Shown here: positions 50,707 to 59,115 of the stretch, piece by piece
How the letters are laid out: every line of letters begins with the position of its first letter
Position numbering within the stretch: position 1 is the first letter of the stretch
Origin: Actinomycetales bacterium
Lineage (GTDB): Bacteria > Actinomycetota > Actinomycetes > Actinomycetales > Kineosporiaceae
DNA: 64,000 nucleotides
Direction of reading: 5' to 3'
NCBI GenBank assembly: GCA_012719445.1
Contig: JAAYAH010000137.1
Coordinates: forward strand, 1 to 64,000
Program-made: the position numbers and the translations under genes
Notes under the pieces: generated by a model
Seen by the model: the letters and a program-made list of their open reading frames with translations, nothing else
Database searches by the model: none
What the model was told of the DNA's origin: nothing

Positions 50707-51810
50707 TCACTCCTCGGTCCGGGGACCCATCGCCTGCCGGGGACCCGGTCTGCCGGCGAGCCGGCGACGGTGCGGCTCGCTGCTGGACCGGCGCACCACG
50801 AGCTCGGGCTTGAAGACGACGTTCCGGTGCTGGTGCTCGGCACCGGCGTAGATCTCCTCCAGGAGCAGCTGGGCGGCCGCGCGGCCCAGCTGTGCCCTGG
50901 GCTGTCGGATGGAGGAGAGCGGGACGGCGGCCGAGCCGGCGAACTCGATGTCGTCGTAGCCGACGATGGCCATGTCGCGCGGGACGGCGAGCTCGTGCAT
51001 CGTCATCACCTGGAGCACGCCGAGCGCCAGCAGGTCGTTGGCGCAGAAGACGGCGGTCGGTCGCTGCGCCGCGGGGAGGGCCGCGATCTCCTCGCCCGCG
51101 GTGCGGCCGGCCTCGGCGGTCAGGGCGTCGGTGGTGAACACCGAGAGCTCGGCGCCGGGCCCGCCGCGCTCGGCCACCGCCTCGGAGAGGCCGCGGTGCC
51201 GCTCGGCGACCTGGCGGATGGAGAACGGGCCACCGACGAAGGCGATCCGCCGGTGGCGCTGCTCGACGAGGTGCTCCCCGGCCAGCCGCCCGCCGAGGAC
51301 GTCGTGGACGGCGACCGAGCAGCGGTTGTGCCTGCCGGACTCGCGGTCGACGAGGACGACGGGGGTGCCCCGCTCGATGATCTGTGCGAGCGGCGACTCC
51401 CTGCCGTCCCGTGCCGGGGCGACGCCGTCGTGGAGGGGAGTGATGAGGATGCCCTGAACCCGCTGCTCCTCCAGGAGCTCCAGGTGCCGGCGCTCCCGTT
51501 CGCTGCTGTCCCCGCTGTTGCAGACGATCACCATGGCCCCGCGCTCCTCGGCTGCGCGCTCGGCCCCTCGCACGACGTCGGTGAAGAAGGGGTTGCCGAT
51601 GTCCATCACCACGATCGCGATGGTCCGGCTGCGTCCCGCCCTGAGCTGGCGCGCCGAGTCGTTGCGCACGTAGCCCAGCTCCTCGATGGCGGCGAGGACC
51701 CGTTGCCGGGTCGCCGGGGCGACCGTGAGCGGTCGGTTGAGGACGTTGCTCACCGTGGAGACCGAGACACCGGCCCGGTGGGCGACCTCCCTGATGTTGG
51801 CGGTGGCCAT
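50707..51810 (-). CDS. LacI-family regulator, likely of the rhamnose operon
   Basis: 367 residues from the ATG at 51810 (GGGGAA upstream). DNA-binding headpiece ANIREVAHRAGVSVSTVSNVLNRP, hinge YVRNDSARQLRAGRS, and the sugar-binding core (GNPFFTDVVRGAE, VAFVGGP-like IAFVGGPFSIRQ, AIVGYDDIEFAG). It lies at the end of the rhamnose gene block in opposite orientation. TGAAACG sites occur at its own promoter and before the rhamnose operon. Rhamnose control is therefore inferred. Confidence 0.9.
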   Translation of the reverse strand: MATANIREVAHRAGVSVSTVSNVLNRPLTVAPATRQRVLAAIEELGYVRNDSARQLRAGRSRTIAIVVMDIGNPFFTDVVRGAERAAEERGAMVIVCNSGDSSERERRHLELLEEQRVQGILITPLHDGVAPARDGRESPLAQIIERGTPVVLVDRESGRHNRCSVAVHDVLGGRLAGEHLVEQRHRRIAFVGGPFSIRQVAERHRGLSEAVAERGGPGAELSVFTTDALTAEAGRTAGEEIAALPAAQRPTAVFCANDLLALGVLQVMTMHELAVPRDMAIVGYDDIEFAGSAAVPLSSIRQPRAQLGRAAAQLLLEEIYAGAEHQHRNVVFKPELVVRRSSSEPHRRRLAGRPGPRQAMGPRTEE

Positions 51811-52280
51811 CGTTCCCCGATGCTGCACGCGGTACCGGTCACGGCACTGCGTGCCTGTCACGAGACGGAGCGGCTGTCACGAGGGGCAGGAGCGAGCCTT
51901 CACCCTACGCAGGGTCTGAAACGTGTCAACCCTCCCCGGGTCCTCAGTGCGGTCACGTCCCGAACCGGGCCGTCCCCGGCGGCGACGTGCAGGGTCGCGG
52001 CCCCGTGTCTCCCCAGCGTGCGGGCCCGGTGGCTCCCTCGGGCGCTCGTCATCGTGGCGGGTGCGGCGGTTGCATCGTTCCAGTACCAGGGCCCCACGAT
52101 CCCCCGCGGACCCCACCCGCAGCTCTCCGTCGGGGTCCCGGTCGTGGTCCCGTGGACCGAGCTCCGGGAGACCTGCCCGGGACGTCCCGCCTGCCGGGGT
52201 GCCCGCGTCCTGCCGGACACCCCGTTCCGCCGGGATGCCCGCCCTGCAGGGATGCCCGCCCTGCAGGGATGCCCGTGTCC
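51811..52280. other. Intergenic region with LacI site and 17-bp repeats
   Basis: 470 bases upstream of the LacI gene. TGAAACGTGTCA at 51917-51928 is the likely autoregulatory operator. At 52232-52265 two perfect 17-bp copies of GGGATGCCCGCCCTGCA and a partial third copy lie head to tail just after the stop of the next gene. No supported gene. Confidence 0.65.
51917..51928. promoter_or_regulatory. LacI-type operator TGAAACGTGTCA
   Basis: An imperfect palindrome with central CG, as LacI-family proteins prefer, 107 bases upstream of the LacI start. It matches 39487-39499 over TGAAACGT and the final TCA. Confidence 0.55.
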
Positions 52281-53423
52281 TCAGCGGGTGCGCAGGACCC
52301 GGGTGGGCTGGGTCCTGCGGGACCCGGCGCCCGCCCACCGGTTGACCAGACCGACCACGGTGACACCGACCACGAGCGCGCCGATCCGTACCGCGAGGCC
52401 GAGGGCGGCCGAGTGCCCGGTGGCGACCGTGTCGAGGGTCCTCGTCCCGAGCACCGCCAGCGCCAGCGCCAGCCCGACGGCCGCGGCCCACAGGGCGGGC
52501 CGGGCACCCCGGGCGCCGCTGCGCAGTGCCCGCCCGGCCAGCGCCGTGCTGGTCACCGCCATGCCGAGGACCAGCAGGATCGCCGGGACGTCGTAGACGA
52601 CGGCGCGCCATCCCTGAGCCCGGACGAGACCGCCCGGTGACCAGGTCCCCACGGCGAGGGCCCAGGCCGCAGCGGCCGCGAACGCCCAGGGCAGCCCCGG
52701 GACGAGGGCCAGCAGCGCGCTCCGGCGCGCCTGCTCCCCGCGGCGGCGTCCCCGACCCGGGACGGCGACCAGGACCACGGATGCGCAGACGGCGGTCAGC
52801 CAGAGGGCCGCGAGACCGAGGAGCTGCACCCACATCCAGGTCGAGAGTCCGCAGAAGGGTTCGGACCCCACCGCGAGGCGGGTGCCGGCGCGGGCGGACC
52901 CGGTCACCGTGACCCGGTACTCGCCGATCTGGTGCGTCCGGAACTCCCAGACGGCGTTGCCCCGCCGTCCGTCGCCGACGTAGTCCACCGGGATCCGGTT
53001 CGCGGGTTCCACGAGCACCGGTCGTCCCTGGGGATCGGTCACCCGGATCATCAGGCCGGTCGCGTCCACCGGGTCGCGTCCGGCGGTCCGCACCGTGCCG
53101 AGACCGAGGGCCCTGCGCCAGCCGGAGCTCTCGCCGTCCGCGGCTCCCGTGCCGTCGGCCGGCGGTGTGGTGTCGGTGATCTCGACGTGGACGACGTACC
53201 GGTCGGGGTGTGCCTGGAGGGTGAGCTCACCGGGGGCGTCGCCCCGGACGAACCCGGCGGCGTACCCGTCGAAGGCCGCGTAGGCGGCGGCGGACCACAG
53301 CACCACACAGACCACGCCGACGACGCCGAGCAGGGCGGCGAACGCGCCCCGGGCCACCGCCAGCCGGCGTTCGGCCGGGTTGTGAATCCGGCGCGTCTCG
53401 AACGCGGTGTCGCTGCCGTACAT
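52281..53423 (-). CDS. Large membrane protein with extracytoplasmic beta domain
   Basis: 380 residues, ATG start. N-terminal helix (FAALLGVVGVVCVVLWSAAAYAAF), an outside domain of about 140 residues (LTLQAHPDRYVVHVEITDT, IGEYRVTVTGSARAG), then five to six more helices. Two cysteines near residue 208 (FCGLS) and helix. No family recognised. No strong RBS. Confidence 0.78.
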   Translation of the reverse strand: MYGSDTAFETRRIHNPAERRLAVARGAFAALLGVVGVVCVVLWSAAAYAAFDGYAAGFVRGDAPGELTLQAHPDRYVVHVEITDTTPPADGTGAADGESSGWRRALGLGTVRTAGRDPVDATGLMIRVTDPQGRPVLVEPANRIPVDYVGDGRRGNAVWEFRTHQIGEYRVTVTGSARAGTRLAVGSEPFCGLSTWMWVQLLGLAALWLTAVCASVVLVAVPGRGRRRGEQARRSALLALVPGLPWAFAAAAAWALAVGTWSPGGLVRAQGWRAVVYDVPAILLVLGMAVTSTALAGRALRSGARGARPALWAAAVGLALALAVLGTRTLDTVATGHSAALGLAVRIGALVVGVTVVGLVNRWAGAGSRRTQPTRVLRTR

Positions 53424-53839
53424 GAGATCACCCGGCCCAGGTCCTGTGCGGGGAGACTACGGCGGGGCGGGGGGATCGGTCCTGCCGATGCCGTAACACA
53501 CCGAAAGATCCTCCTCGGATCACCGGCGGCTCCGGGCAGGTGGCGGATCGGGCAGAGAATCTTCCCGTCGGGACGCATACTTCCGCCGCGAACGGGTACT
53601 TCTGGTGCCCGCGAGCAGGAGCGGCCGGGGCGGGTGGCGACGACGGTCACCGGTCCGCGCCGGTGTCGTGGGCCACCAGCGCCGGGGAGGAGCCTGGAGC
53701 ATCCGGGCGAGGGCCGCGACGACGGTGCGTCCCCAACCCTCCTGCCCGGACGACAGGTCGCGGGGGTGGTACCCGGAGGGGGGATCGGCCTTCGGGGTAC
53801 AGCCGTCGCGACCGACACAGAGATGGGGAGGTGGGTCGG
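53424..53839. other. Intergenic region, nothing specific
   Basis: 416 bases between two divergent genes. A GATCC-N5-GGATC repeat at 53506-53521 is the only structure seen. The following small gene's frame extends into it but without an RBS. Confidence 0.5.
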
Positions 53840-54139
53840 ATGAGCGGCATGCTCTTCCTGGCCGTCGCGATGACGTTCCTCGTGGGAGTCAGCGCCGTCG
53901 GCTTCGCCGTGCGGGACGCCCGGTGCGGCAGGGTGCATCGAGAGGCCACCCGGGCCTGGGAGGTCACCCGCCAGTCGCAGCTCGGCTGGGACGGGTGGCT
54001 CTGGGGGCTCCCGCGGGTCGAGCGAACCGACTCCTCCTCGACGGGCCGGGCCTCGTCGGCAGACCGGGCCTCGTCGGCAGGCGTGCCGCAGACCCCGCGC
54101 TGGGGCGGGGAGTCGGGACAGCCGGGCGTCCGACGGTGA
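53840..54139 (+). CDS. Small single-helix membrane protein
   Basis: 99 residues, ATG behind GGGGAGG. One N-terminal transmembrane helix (MLFLAVAMTFLVGVSAVGFAV), a basic juxtamembrane stretch, a Trp-rich segment (GWDGWLWGLPRV), and a Ser/Ala repeat (GRASSADRASSAG, encoded by a 15-bp DNA duplication). No family recognised. Confidence 0.65.
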   Translation: MSGMLFLAVAMTFLVGVSAVGFAVRDARCGRVHREATRAWEVTRQSQLGWDGWLWGLPRVERTDSSSTGRASSADRASSAGVPQTPRWGGESGQPGVRR

Positions 54140-54157
54140 GAACCCGGACGTCGCGGC

Positions 54158-55054
54158 TCAGGACGCGGACCGGGACTTCAGCAGTCGGGCGATGTCCGCG
54201 ACGGCCGAGTTCAGGGCGTCGATCCTGGAGTTGACGGCGTCGAAGTCGTTGGCCTCCTGGCTTCGGAGGCCCACCACCATCTGTTCGAGGGCTGCCATCG
54301 ACGCGACCAGGTTCTTCGTCCGTGAACCGAGGTTGTCGAGCTTGGTGTCGGCCTTGGCCAGGGCCTGGGCGGGTGTCCAGTTCGGAGTGGGATCGTCCGG
54401 GGTGGGGTCGTTCTCGTTCACCACGACCTTCACGCCCGTCCAGTTGAGTCTGACGTCGTCCTTGGTGAGTGGCATCGTCTCGCCTTTCTGTCGAGCCCTG
54501 ACGGCCGGGATGATCTCCGAGGTCAGTTGGGTGATGCGGGCGGGTCCTGGGCACTCCTTTCCACGGGACGGCGACCACCTCTGGCCGCCGGACACCCGCC
54601 AGGGGTCGACGCCCTGGCGGTGGTAGGCGACACCCCGTCGGCCCGGTCGAGAGTCGGGGACGAGGCTCGCCGGGATGCCCCTGCCGTGGCAGGTCCACGA
54701 GGAGGGGCAGCCGGCGTGCGCCTCCGCCGAGCACTCCCAGGTGAGCAGGGTCACGAGCGCCTCGGCCTGCGCCGGCGTCCACCGGGCGATGTCGGCAGCC
54801 CGGACTGGGGCGTTGTCCGCGGTCTCGATGCTGATCGCCGTGGGATTCGCGGCCAGGTTCGCGTCCGCCTGCCGCCCCCTGTCCTGCCACTGCCAGATCA
54901 CGCCGTCGAGGTCGCGGCTCGCGTCGGACCCCCACCTGCCGCCGATGCCGTAGTGGGACTCGGTGCCGTCGTAGCCTCCGGCCCGGAACATCGTGTCAGT
55001 GGAGTGCAGATAACCCACCATGGTGTGCACGATGACCAGGTCGTGCCCTGTCAT
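54158..55054 (-). CDS. Phage-type N-acetylmuramoyl-L-alanine amidase
   Basis: 298 residues from the ATG at 55054 (AAGGA nine bases upstream). Amidase_2-like domain in residues 1-185: zinc ligand candidates His in IVHTMVGYLHS, His in VAYHRQG and Cys in KECPGPARI, with HYGIGG and AISIETADN blocks. This arrangement is typical of actinophage endolysins and prophage-derived lysins. Residues 200-298 are a separate C-terminal part with Asn/Thr/Pro-rich linker and a coiled coil (DAVNSRIDALNSAVADIARLL). No holin, portal or integrase is nearby. The upstream sequence is AT-richer than the rest of the window. Confidence 0.85.
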   Translation of the reverse strand: MTGHDLVIVHTMVGYLHSTDTMFRAGGYDGTESHYGIGGRWGSDASRDLDGVIWQWQDRGRQADANLAANPTAISIETADNAPVRAADIARWTPAQAEALVTLLTWECSAEAHAGCPSSWTCHGRGIPASLVPDSRPGRRGVAYHRQGVDPWRVSGGQRWSPSRGKECPGPARITQLTSEIIPAVRARQKGETMPLTKDDVRLNWTGVKVVVNENDPTPDDPTPNWTPAQALAKADTKLDNLGSRTKNLVASMAALEQMVVGLRSQEANDFDAVNSRIDALNSAVADIARLLKSRSAS

Positions 55055-55607
55055 GGCGGGTTCCTTCTGCTTTCCGAGAGGTTTCCAGGATGCCTCGGGG
55101 CAGCGTTTCACGCCCATGCTCCATCTCCTGTGCACGAGATTCTCGGACGGCCGCAGAGAAAGGGTCGCAACTGGTGTGGGTGTTGTGTTCGCCCGGTCGC
55201 GCCGAACTGTCGGCGCAGCGGTCGGGTGGCATGGAGAACAAAGGACCGGGGTATGGGTCGACCATCCGGTCCGGGTTGCCGCTCTTCGAGCCTATACGTG
55301 TCGCACGGGTTGGCAACAGGTATTTCTCGATGAATCTCTTTCCATTCGGGGTGTGCTGTTTCTGAAAAAGGGCCGACGCGAACAAAGCGCCCAGGTACCG
55401 ACGTAAGGCCGGAATGCCGGTCAAGACCCGTGATCGTCGATCGTTCAATGACCGGGTGTGCGGCGGGTGTTCCCCGGGGTGAGCCCGGGGAACACCCGGG
55501 AGGGTCGCCGTGCGGGTGTCTCCTCCGGGGGGCGGGTGACCTGCGAGGGCGGGGGATGCGCGGGGCGAGGTGGTCCGGTTCGTGGGGCGACGGGATGATG
55601 TGTCCCC
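55055..55607. other. Intergenic region, AT-richer patch and hairpin
   Basis: 553 bases. Bases about 55290-55380 are clearly less GC-rich (TATTTCTCGATGAATCTC and CTGTTTCTGAAAAAG). A plus-strand ORF at 55090-55365 lacks an RBS and a known product. A perfect 15-bp hairpin at 55464-55498 closes the segment. Confidence 0.55.
55464..55498 (+). terminator. Perfect 15-bp hairpin
   Basis: CGGGTGTTCCCCGGG and its exact reverse complement around GTGAG. It lies 110 bases before the SGNH hydrolase gene and may end a transcript from the left or form its leader. Confidence 0.55.
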
Positions 55608-56852
55608 GTGAGCGGTCGATGGGTGATCACGTGGGCGTCGTCGCAGCAACCGGCGACGCCCGAGAACCTGCCGCCTGCGCCGTTCACCCGGGACGGCATC
55701 GCGCTGGTGGACTGCACGCTGCGGCAGACCGTCCGGCTGTCCGCGGGCGGTGCCCGGCTGCGAGTCCGCCTCGCCAACAGCTTCGGGCGGCGGCCGATCG
55801 CCGTCACGGCAGGGTCGCTCGCCCACCCGGTCGGCGGCCTGGCCGGGGCGGCGGCGATCCGGCGGGAGACCTCCCGGCCGCTGACCTTCGACGGCAGCCG
55901 GTCGGTCACCCTCCCCGCCGGGGCACGGGTGGTGTCCGATCCGGTGGTGTTCGAGGCGGCTCCGGCGACCAATCTCAGCGTCACGGTGCATCTCGCGGAC
56001 GGCCAGGCGACGACCGGACTGACCTGCCACCCCGGGTCCAGGACCACCTCACACCTGTGCCGGGGCCGTCACGTCGAGGCGCAGCACCTGCCCGGTGCGG
56101 TCGCGACCGAGCACTGGTACCTGCTCGACGGGATCGAGACCTGGGCACCGGAGGGCCTGGCCGCGGTCGTGGTGCTCGGCGACTCGCTGACCGACGGCCG
56201 GGGCTCCACAACGGACGGGAACGATCGCTGGCCGGACCGGTTGGTCGACCGGTTGCTGGGCCGGTCCGGACCGGCGCGGGGGGCGGTCGACCCGGCTGTG
56301 GTGAACCTGGGGACCGGTGGCAGCCGGGTGCTCCTGGACGGCATCGGCCCGAGCGCGCTGTCCCGGCTGGACCGGGACGTGCTGGACCAGGAGGGGATCG
56401 CCTCGCTGGTGGTCTTCCACGGGGTCAACGACATCGGCACGGCCGAAGCCGCCGTCGAGGAGCAGGCACGGGTCACCGCGGACCTCGTCGGCGCCTACCA
56501 GGAGATCGTCGACCGGGCCCGTGCCCGCGGGATCCGGGTCCACGGTGCGACCCTCCTGCCCTTCGGCGGCAACGACCCCTACGACGACCCCGCGGGACGG
56601 CGGGAGGCGACCCGGCAGGCCGTCAACGCCTGGATCCGCGGCAGCGACCGGTTCGACGCCGTGATCGACTTCGACCGGGTGGTGCGCGACCGGGCACGGC
56701 CGGGGCGGCTCCGGGCCGATGTCGACAGCGGCGATCACCTGCACCTGAACCCCGTGGGCTACCGGATGCTGGCCGACGCCGTCCCCCTCCGGCTCCTCGA
56801 CCACCGGCTGGCCGCTCCCGATCCCGGCGACGGGGCGGGCGCCGTAGGTTGA
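55608..56852 (+). CDS. SGNH/GDSL hydrolase
   Basis: 414 residues, GTG start without a clear RBS. An N-terminal beta-rich domain (residues 1-180) precedes the SGNH core: VVVLGDSLTDGRG (catalytic Ser), NLGTGGSRVL (Gly), FHGVNDIG (Asn) and SGDHLHLNPVGY (Asp and His). No signal peptide. Probably an esterase acting on acylated carbohydrates, substrate unknown. Confidence 0.92.
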   Translation: MSGRWVITWASSQQPATPENLPPAPFTRDGIALVDCTLRQTVRLSAGGARLRVRLANSFGRRPIAVTAGSLAHPVGGLAGAAAIRRETSRPLTFDGSRSVTLPAGARVVSDPVVFEAAPATNLSVTVHLADGQATTGLTCHPGSRTTSHLCRGRHVEAQHLPGAVATEHWYLLDGIETWAPEGLAAVVVLGDSLTDGRGSTTDGNDRWPDRLVDRLLGRSGPARGAVDPAVVNLGTGGSRVLLDGIGPSALSRLDRDVLDQEGIASLVVFHGVNDIGTAEAAVEEQARVTADLVGAYQEIVDRARARGIRVHGATLLPFGGNDPYDDPAGRREATRQAVNAWIRGSDRFDAVIDFDRVVRDRARPGRLRADVDSGDHLHLNPVGYRMLADAVPLRLLDHRLAAPDPGDGAGAVG

Positions 56853-56856
56853 GGTG

Positions 56857-57405
56857 ATGCCCCGCCTCATCGTGATCAACGGTCCTCCCGGGTGCGGCAA
56901 GTCCACGCTGGCGGCCCGGTACGTGGCCGATCACCCGCTCGCACTCGACCTCGACATCGACCGGGTGCGCGGCTGTCTCGGCCGCTGGCTGTCGACGCCG
57001 CAGGAGGCGGGACGGCGGGCCCGGGCCATCGCCCTGGCCTCCGGCCGGGTGCACCTGACGGCGGGGTACGACGTCGTTGTGCCGCAGTACCTGGGACGGA
57101 CGGAGTTCCTCGAGCAGCTCGAGGAGGTCGCGGACGAGACCGGGGCGGACTTCCACGAGATCGTCCTGATGGACACCCGGGAGAACGCCGTGCGCCGCTT
57201 CGTCGAACGTGCCCGCACCTCGACCGAGCAGGTCCACCTCGACGCGCGGGAACTGGTGGACCGATGCGGTGGCGTCGACGTGCTCGCCGAGCTGTACGAC
57301 CGGTTGCTCGACGTGCTGGCGGCTCGTCCCGCCGCGACGGTGCTGCGGATCGAGGAGGGACGGGTGGACGACACCTACCGGGACCTGCTGGCTGCGGTCA
57401 CGTGA
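56857..57405 (+). CDS. P-loop AAA-like kinase
   Basis: 182 residues. ATG at 56857; GTG at 56854 is equally placed. Walker A is GPPGCGKST at residues 8-16, then LDLDIDRVRG, typical of small-molecule kinases of the zeta-toxin/Chloramphenicol phosphotransferase-like group. The C-terminal part is helical. No antitoxin partner is seen. Starts 4 bases after the hydrolase stop. Confidence 0.85.
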   Translation: MPRLIVINGPPGCGKSTLAARYVADHPLALDLDIDRVRGCLGRWLSTPQEAGRRARAIALASGRVHLTAGYDVVVPQYLGRTEFLEQLEEVADETGADFHEIVLMDTRENAVRRFVERARTSTEQVHLDARELVDRCGGVDVLAELYDRLLDVLAARPAATVLRIEEGRVDDTYRDLLAAVT

Positions 57406-57421
57406 CCGCGCGCTGGAGTCG

Positions 57422-58300
57422 TCAGCCGCACTGGAGGATGAGCCAGCTCGCGTCCCAGTTCTGGGCGGCGAGGTCCTCGTCGCGGATCCAGTAGTAGAGC
57501 CGGCCGGCGTCACCCCACATCATGCCGACGTCGTCCTCGGAGTCGACCTGGAGGAGCAGTCGCCACGCGGCGGCTCCCTCCCGGAGCGCCTCGGCCCGAG
57601 GGCCTTCGTAGCCGCTGGGATTGCCGCAGTACAGCCCGTTGCTCACCAGTTGGCATTCGAGCTGCATCTCGCCCTGGACCGGCTCCGGGTGTCCGAGCAT
57701 CCGGTGGAACGTGGCCCCGGGCTCGTCGAAGAGCTCGACGTAGGCGCACCACTGCTCGTCGTCGGGCAGCAGGCGCTGGACGGCGCGCGACCGGCCCGAC
57801 GCCCAGGTCCACTCCGTCGCGGCGGTGAGTCCCCTGACGCCGAACCGGGCGTGCTCGGGGACGTCGTCCGGGAACTCCTGGCGGAACAGCGGCGTGCCCT
57901 GCGGGGTGCAGGTGACGGCCCACCCGCCACGGTCCTCGGGGTCGAACCCCCACACCCCGTGTTCTGCGGAGTCGTAGAAGAACGACAGCAGGCCGGCGCG
58001 GGGGAGGGTGCCCTCGAGGTCGAAGGGGCACACCTCCGCGAGGTCCACCTGCGCGATGAACGCCAGCGGCGCACCGCGGAACCGCGGCCACGCGAAGGAG
58101 GCCGGGAGGTCAGGCCGCCCGCCGAGCCGGGAGGCTCCCGTCGCGGCCTGCTCGTCGACGTCCTCGTCGACCGGGTGGGTGGACAACCGGATGCTGGGGC
58201 GCCGAAGGGCCACGAGGTCCGCCACCTGGTCGCCGAGGCCCGCCGCGCGGAGTTGGTCGACGACAGCCGGGTCGCCGGGGTCCACCTCGCTGTAGATCAT
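57422..58300 (-). CDS. YwqG family protein (DUF1963)
   Basis: 292 residues, ATG start. Family blocks GGRPDLPASFAWPRFRGAPLAFIAQVDLAEV, LLSFFYDSAEHGVWGFDPED, and the C-terminal DDVGMMWGDAGRLYYWIRDEDLA (cited in part) match YwqG/DUF1963. Cytosolic, function unknown. It is convergent with the P-loop kinase gene, 17 bases between stops. Confidence 0.9.
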   Translation of the reverse strand: MIYSEVDPGDPAVVDQLRAAGLGDQVADLVALRRPSIRLSTHPVDEDVDEQAATGASRLGGRPDLPASFAWPRFRGAPLAFIAQVDLAEVCPFDLEGTLPRAGLLSFFYDSAEHGVWGFDPEDRGGWAVTCTPQGTPLFRQEFPDDVPEHARFGVRGLTAATEWTWASGRSRAVQRLLPDDEQWCAYVELFDEPGATFHRMLGHPEPVQGEMQLECQLVSNGLYCGNPSGYEGPRAEALREGAAAWRLLLQVDSEDDVGMMWGDAGRLYYWIRDEDLAAQNWDASWLILQCG

Positions 58301-58327
58301 GGTTCGGCATCGTACCCGCCGGTCGGG

Positions 58328-59068
58328 TCACTCCTGCTGACGAGCGGCCTGCACGGCGGCGAGGGCGGCGATGACCTGGGTCTCGACGGTCGTCTTGTCC
58401 AGGCCGAGGTCGGTGAGCACCCCGGCGCCGTCCTCGTGTTCGAGCAGCGCGAGCAGGATGTGCTCGGTGCCGATGTAGTTGTGGCCCATCCGCAGCGCCT
58501 GCCGGAAGGTGAGTTCCAGCGCCTTGCGGGCCCTGGCGCTGAACGGGATCAGCGGGGACGTCTCCTCGGCGGCGGGTGGCAGCTTCGCCGTCGCGGCCTC
58601 CCGCACGGTCTCCTGGGACAGGCCCTGGGTCCGGAACACCTGCCCGGAGATCGCCTCGGGTTCGCTGAGCAGGCCGAGCACCAGGTGCTCGGGCTCGATC
58701 TCGGTGTTGCCGGCTGCCCTGGCCTCGTTCTGGGCGGCCATCACGACGTGGCGCGCCCGGGGGGTGAACCGGGTGAACCCCTGCTCGGGGTCGAGGTCGG
58801 ACGGCTCACCGGGCCCCTTGGCCACGAAGCGCTTCTGGGCGGCCTGCTTGGTGACCCCCATCCGCTTGCCGATCTCGGTCCAGGAGGCGCCCGAGCGCCT
58901 GGCCTGGTCGACGAAGTGGCCGATGAGGTGGTCCGCCACCTCGTCGAGGTGCTCCGCGGCGAGGACCGCGTCGGTGAGCTGGTCGAGGGCGTCGGTGTGC
59001 ACCTTCTTGATCGCATCGATCAGATCGTCGAGTCTGATCCGGTTCGTCGGGTGCGCGGGTTCCGTCAT
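58328..59068 (-). CDS. HTH plus Clp N-terminal domain regulator
   Basis: 246 residues, ATG at 59068. Residues 15-85 include a helix-turn-helix (GASWTEIGKRMGVTKQAAQKRF). Residues about 95-240 hold two Clp-N repeats (FTPRARHVVMAAQNEARAAGN, IEPEHLVLGLLSE; FSARARKALELTFRQALRMGHN, IGTEHILLALLEHEDG). It has no AAA+ modules, so it is not a Clp ATPase. It might bind the same adaptors or substrates as ClpC and regulate transcription. Two identical palindromic sites precede it. Confidence 0.9.
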   Translation of the reverse strand: MTEPAHPTNRIRLDDLIDAIKKVHTDALDQLTDAVLAAEHLDEVADHLIGHFVDQARRSGASWTEIGKRMGVTKQAAQKRFVAKGPGEPSDLDPEQGFTRFTPRARHVVMAAQNEARAAGNTEIEPEHLVLGLLSEPEAISGQVFRTQGLSQETVREAATAKLPPAAEETSPLIPFSARARKALELTFRQALRMGHNYIGTEHILLALLEHEDGAGVLTDLGLDKTTVETQVIAALAAVQAARQQE

Positions 59069-59070
59069 GC

Positions 59071-59115
59071 GTCAACTCTAGGTTGACGACCCATGGTCGT
59101 CAACCGTGGGTTGAC
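59071..59115. promoter_or_regulatory. Two GTCAAC-N5-GTTGAC operators, 28 bp apart
   Basis: Perfect palindromic half-sites at 59071-59087 (spacer TCTAG) and 59099-59115 (spacer CGTGG). The first begins 3 bases before the HTH/Clp-N start codon, so binding would block its promoter or ribosome entry. The second overlaps the end of the phosphotransferase gene. Confidence 0.85.

Noticed and set aside
55090-55365. Plus-strand ORF of 91 codons in the AT-richer patch
   Set aside because: No RBS and no recognisable product. The patch is better explained as foreign or degenerate sequence.
56857-57405. Zeta-toxin assignment for the small P-loop protein
   Set aside because: Only the Walker A and LDxD motifs support it and no antitoxin gene is adjacent, so it was left as a P-loop kinase-like protein.
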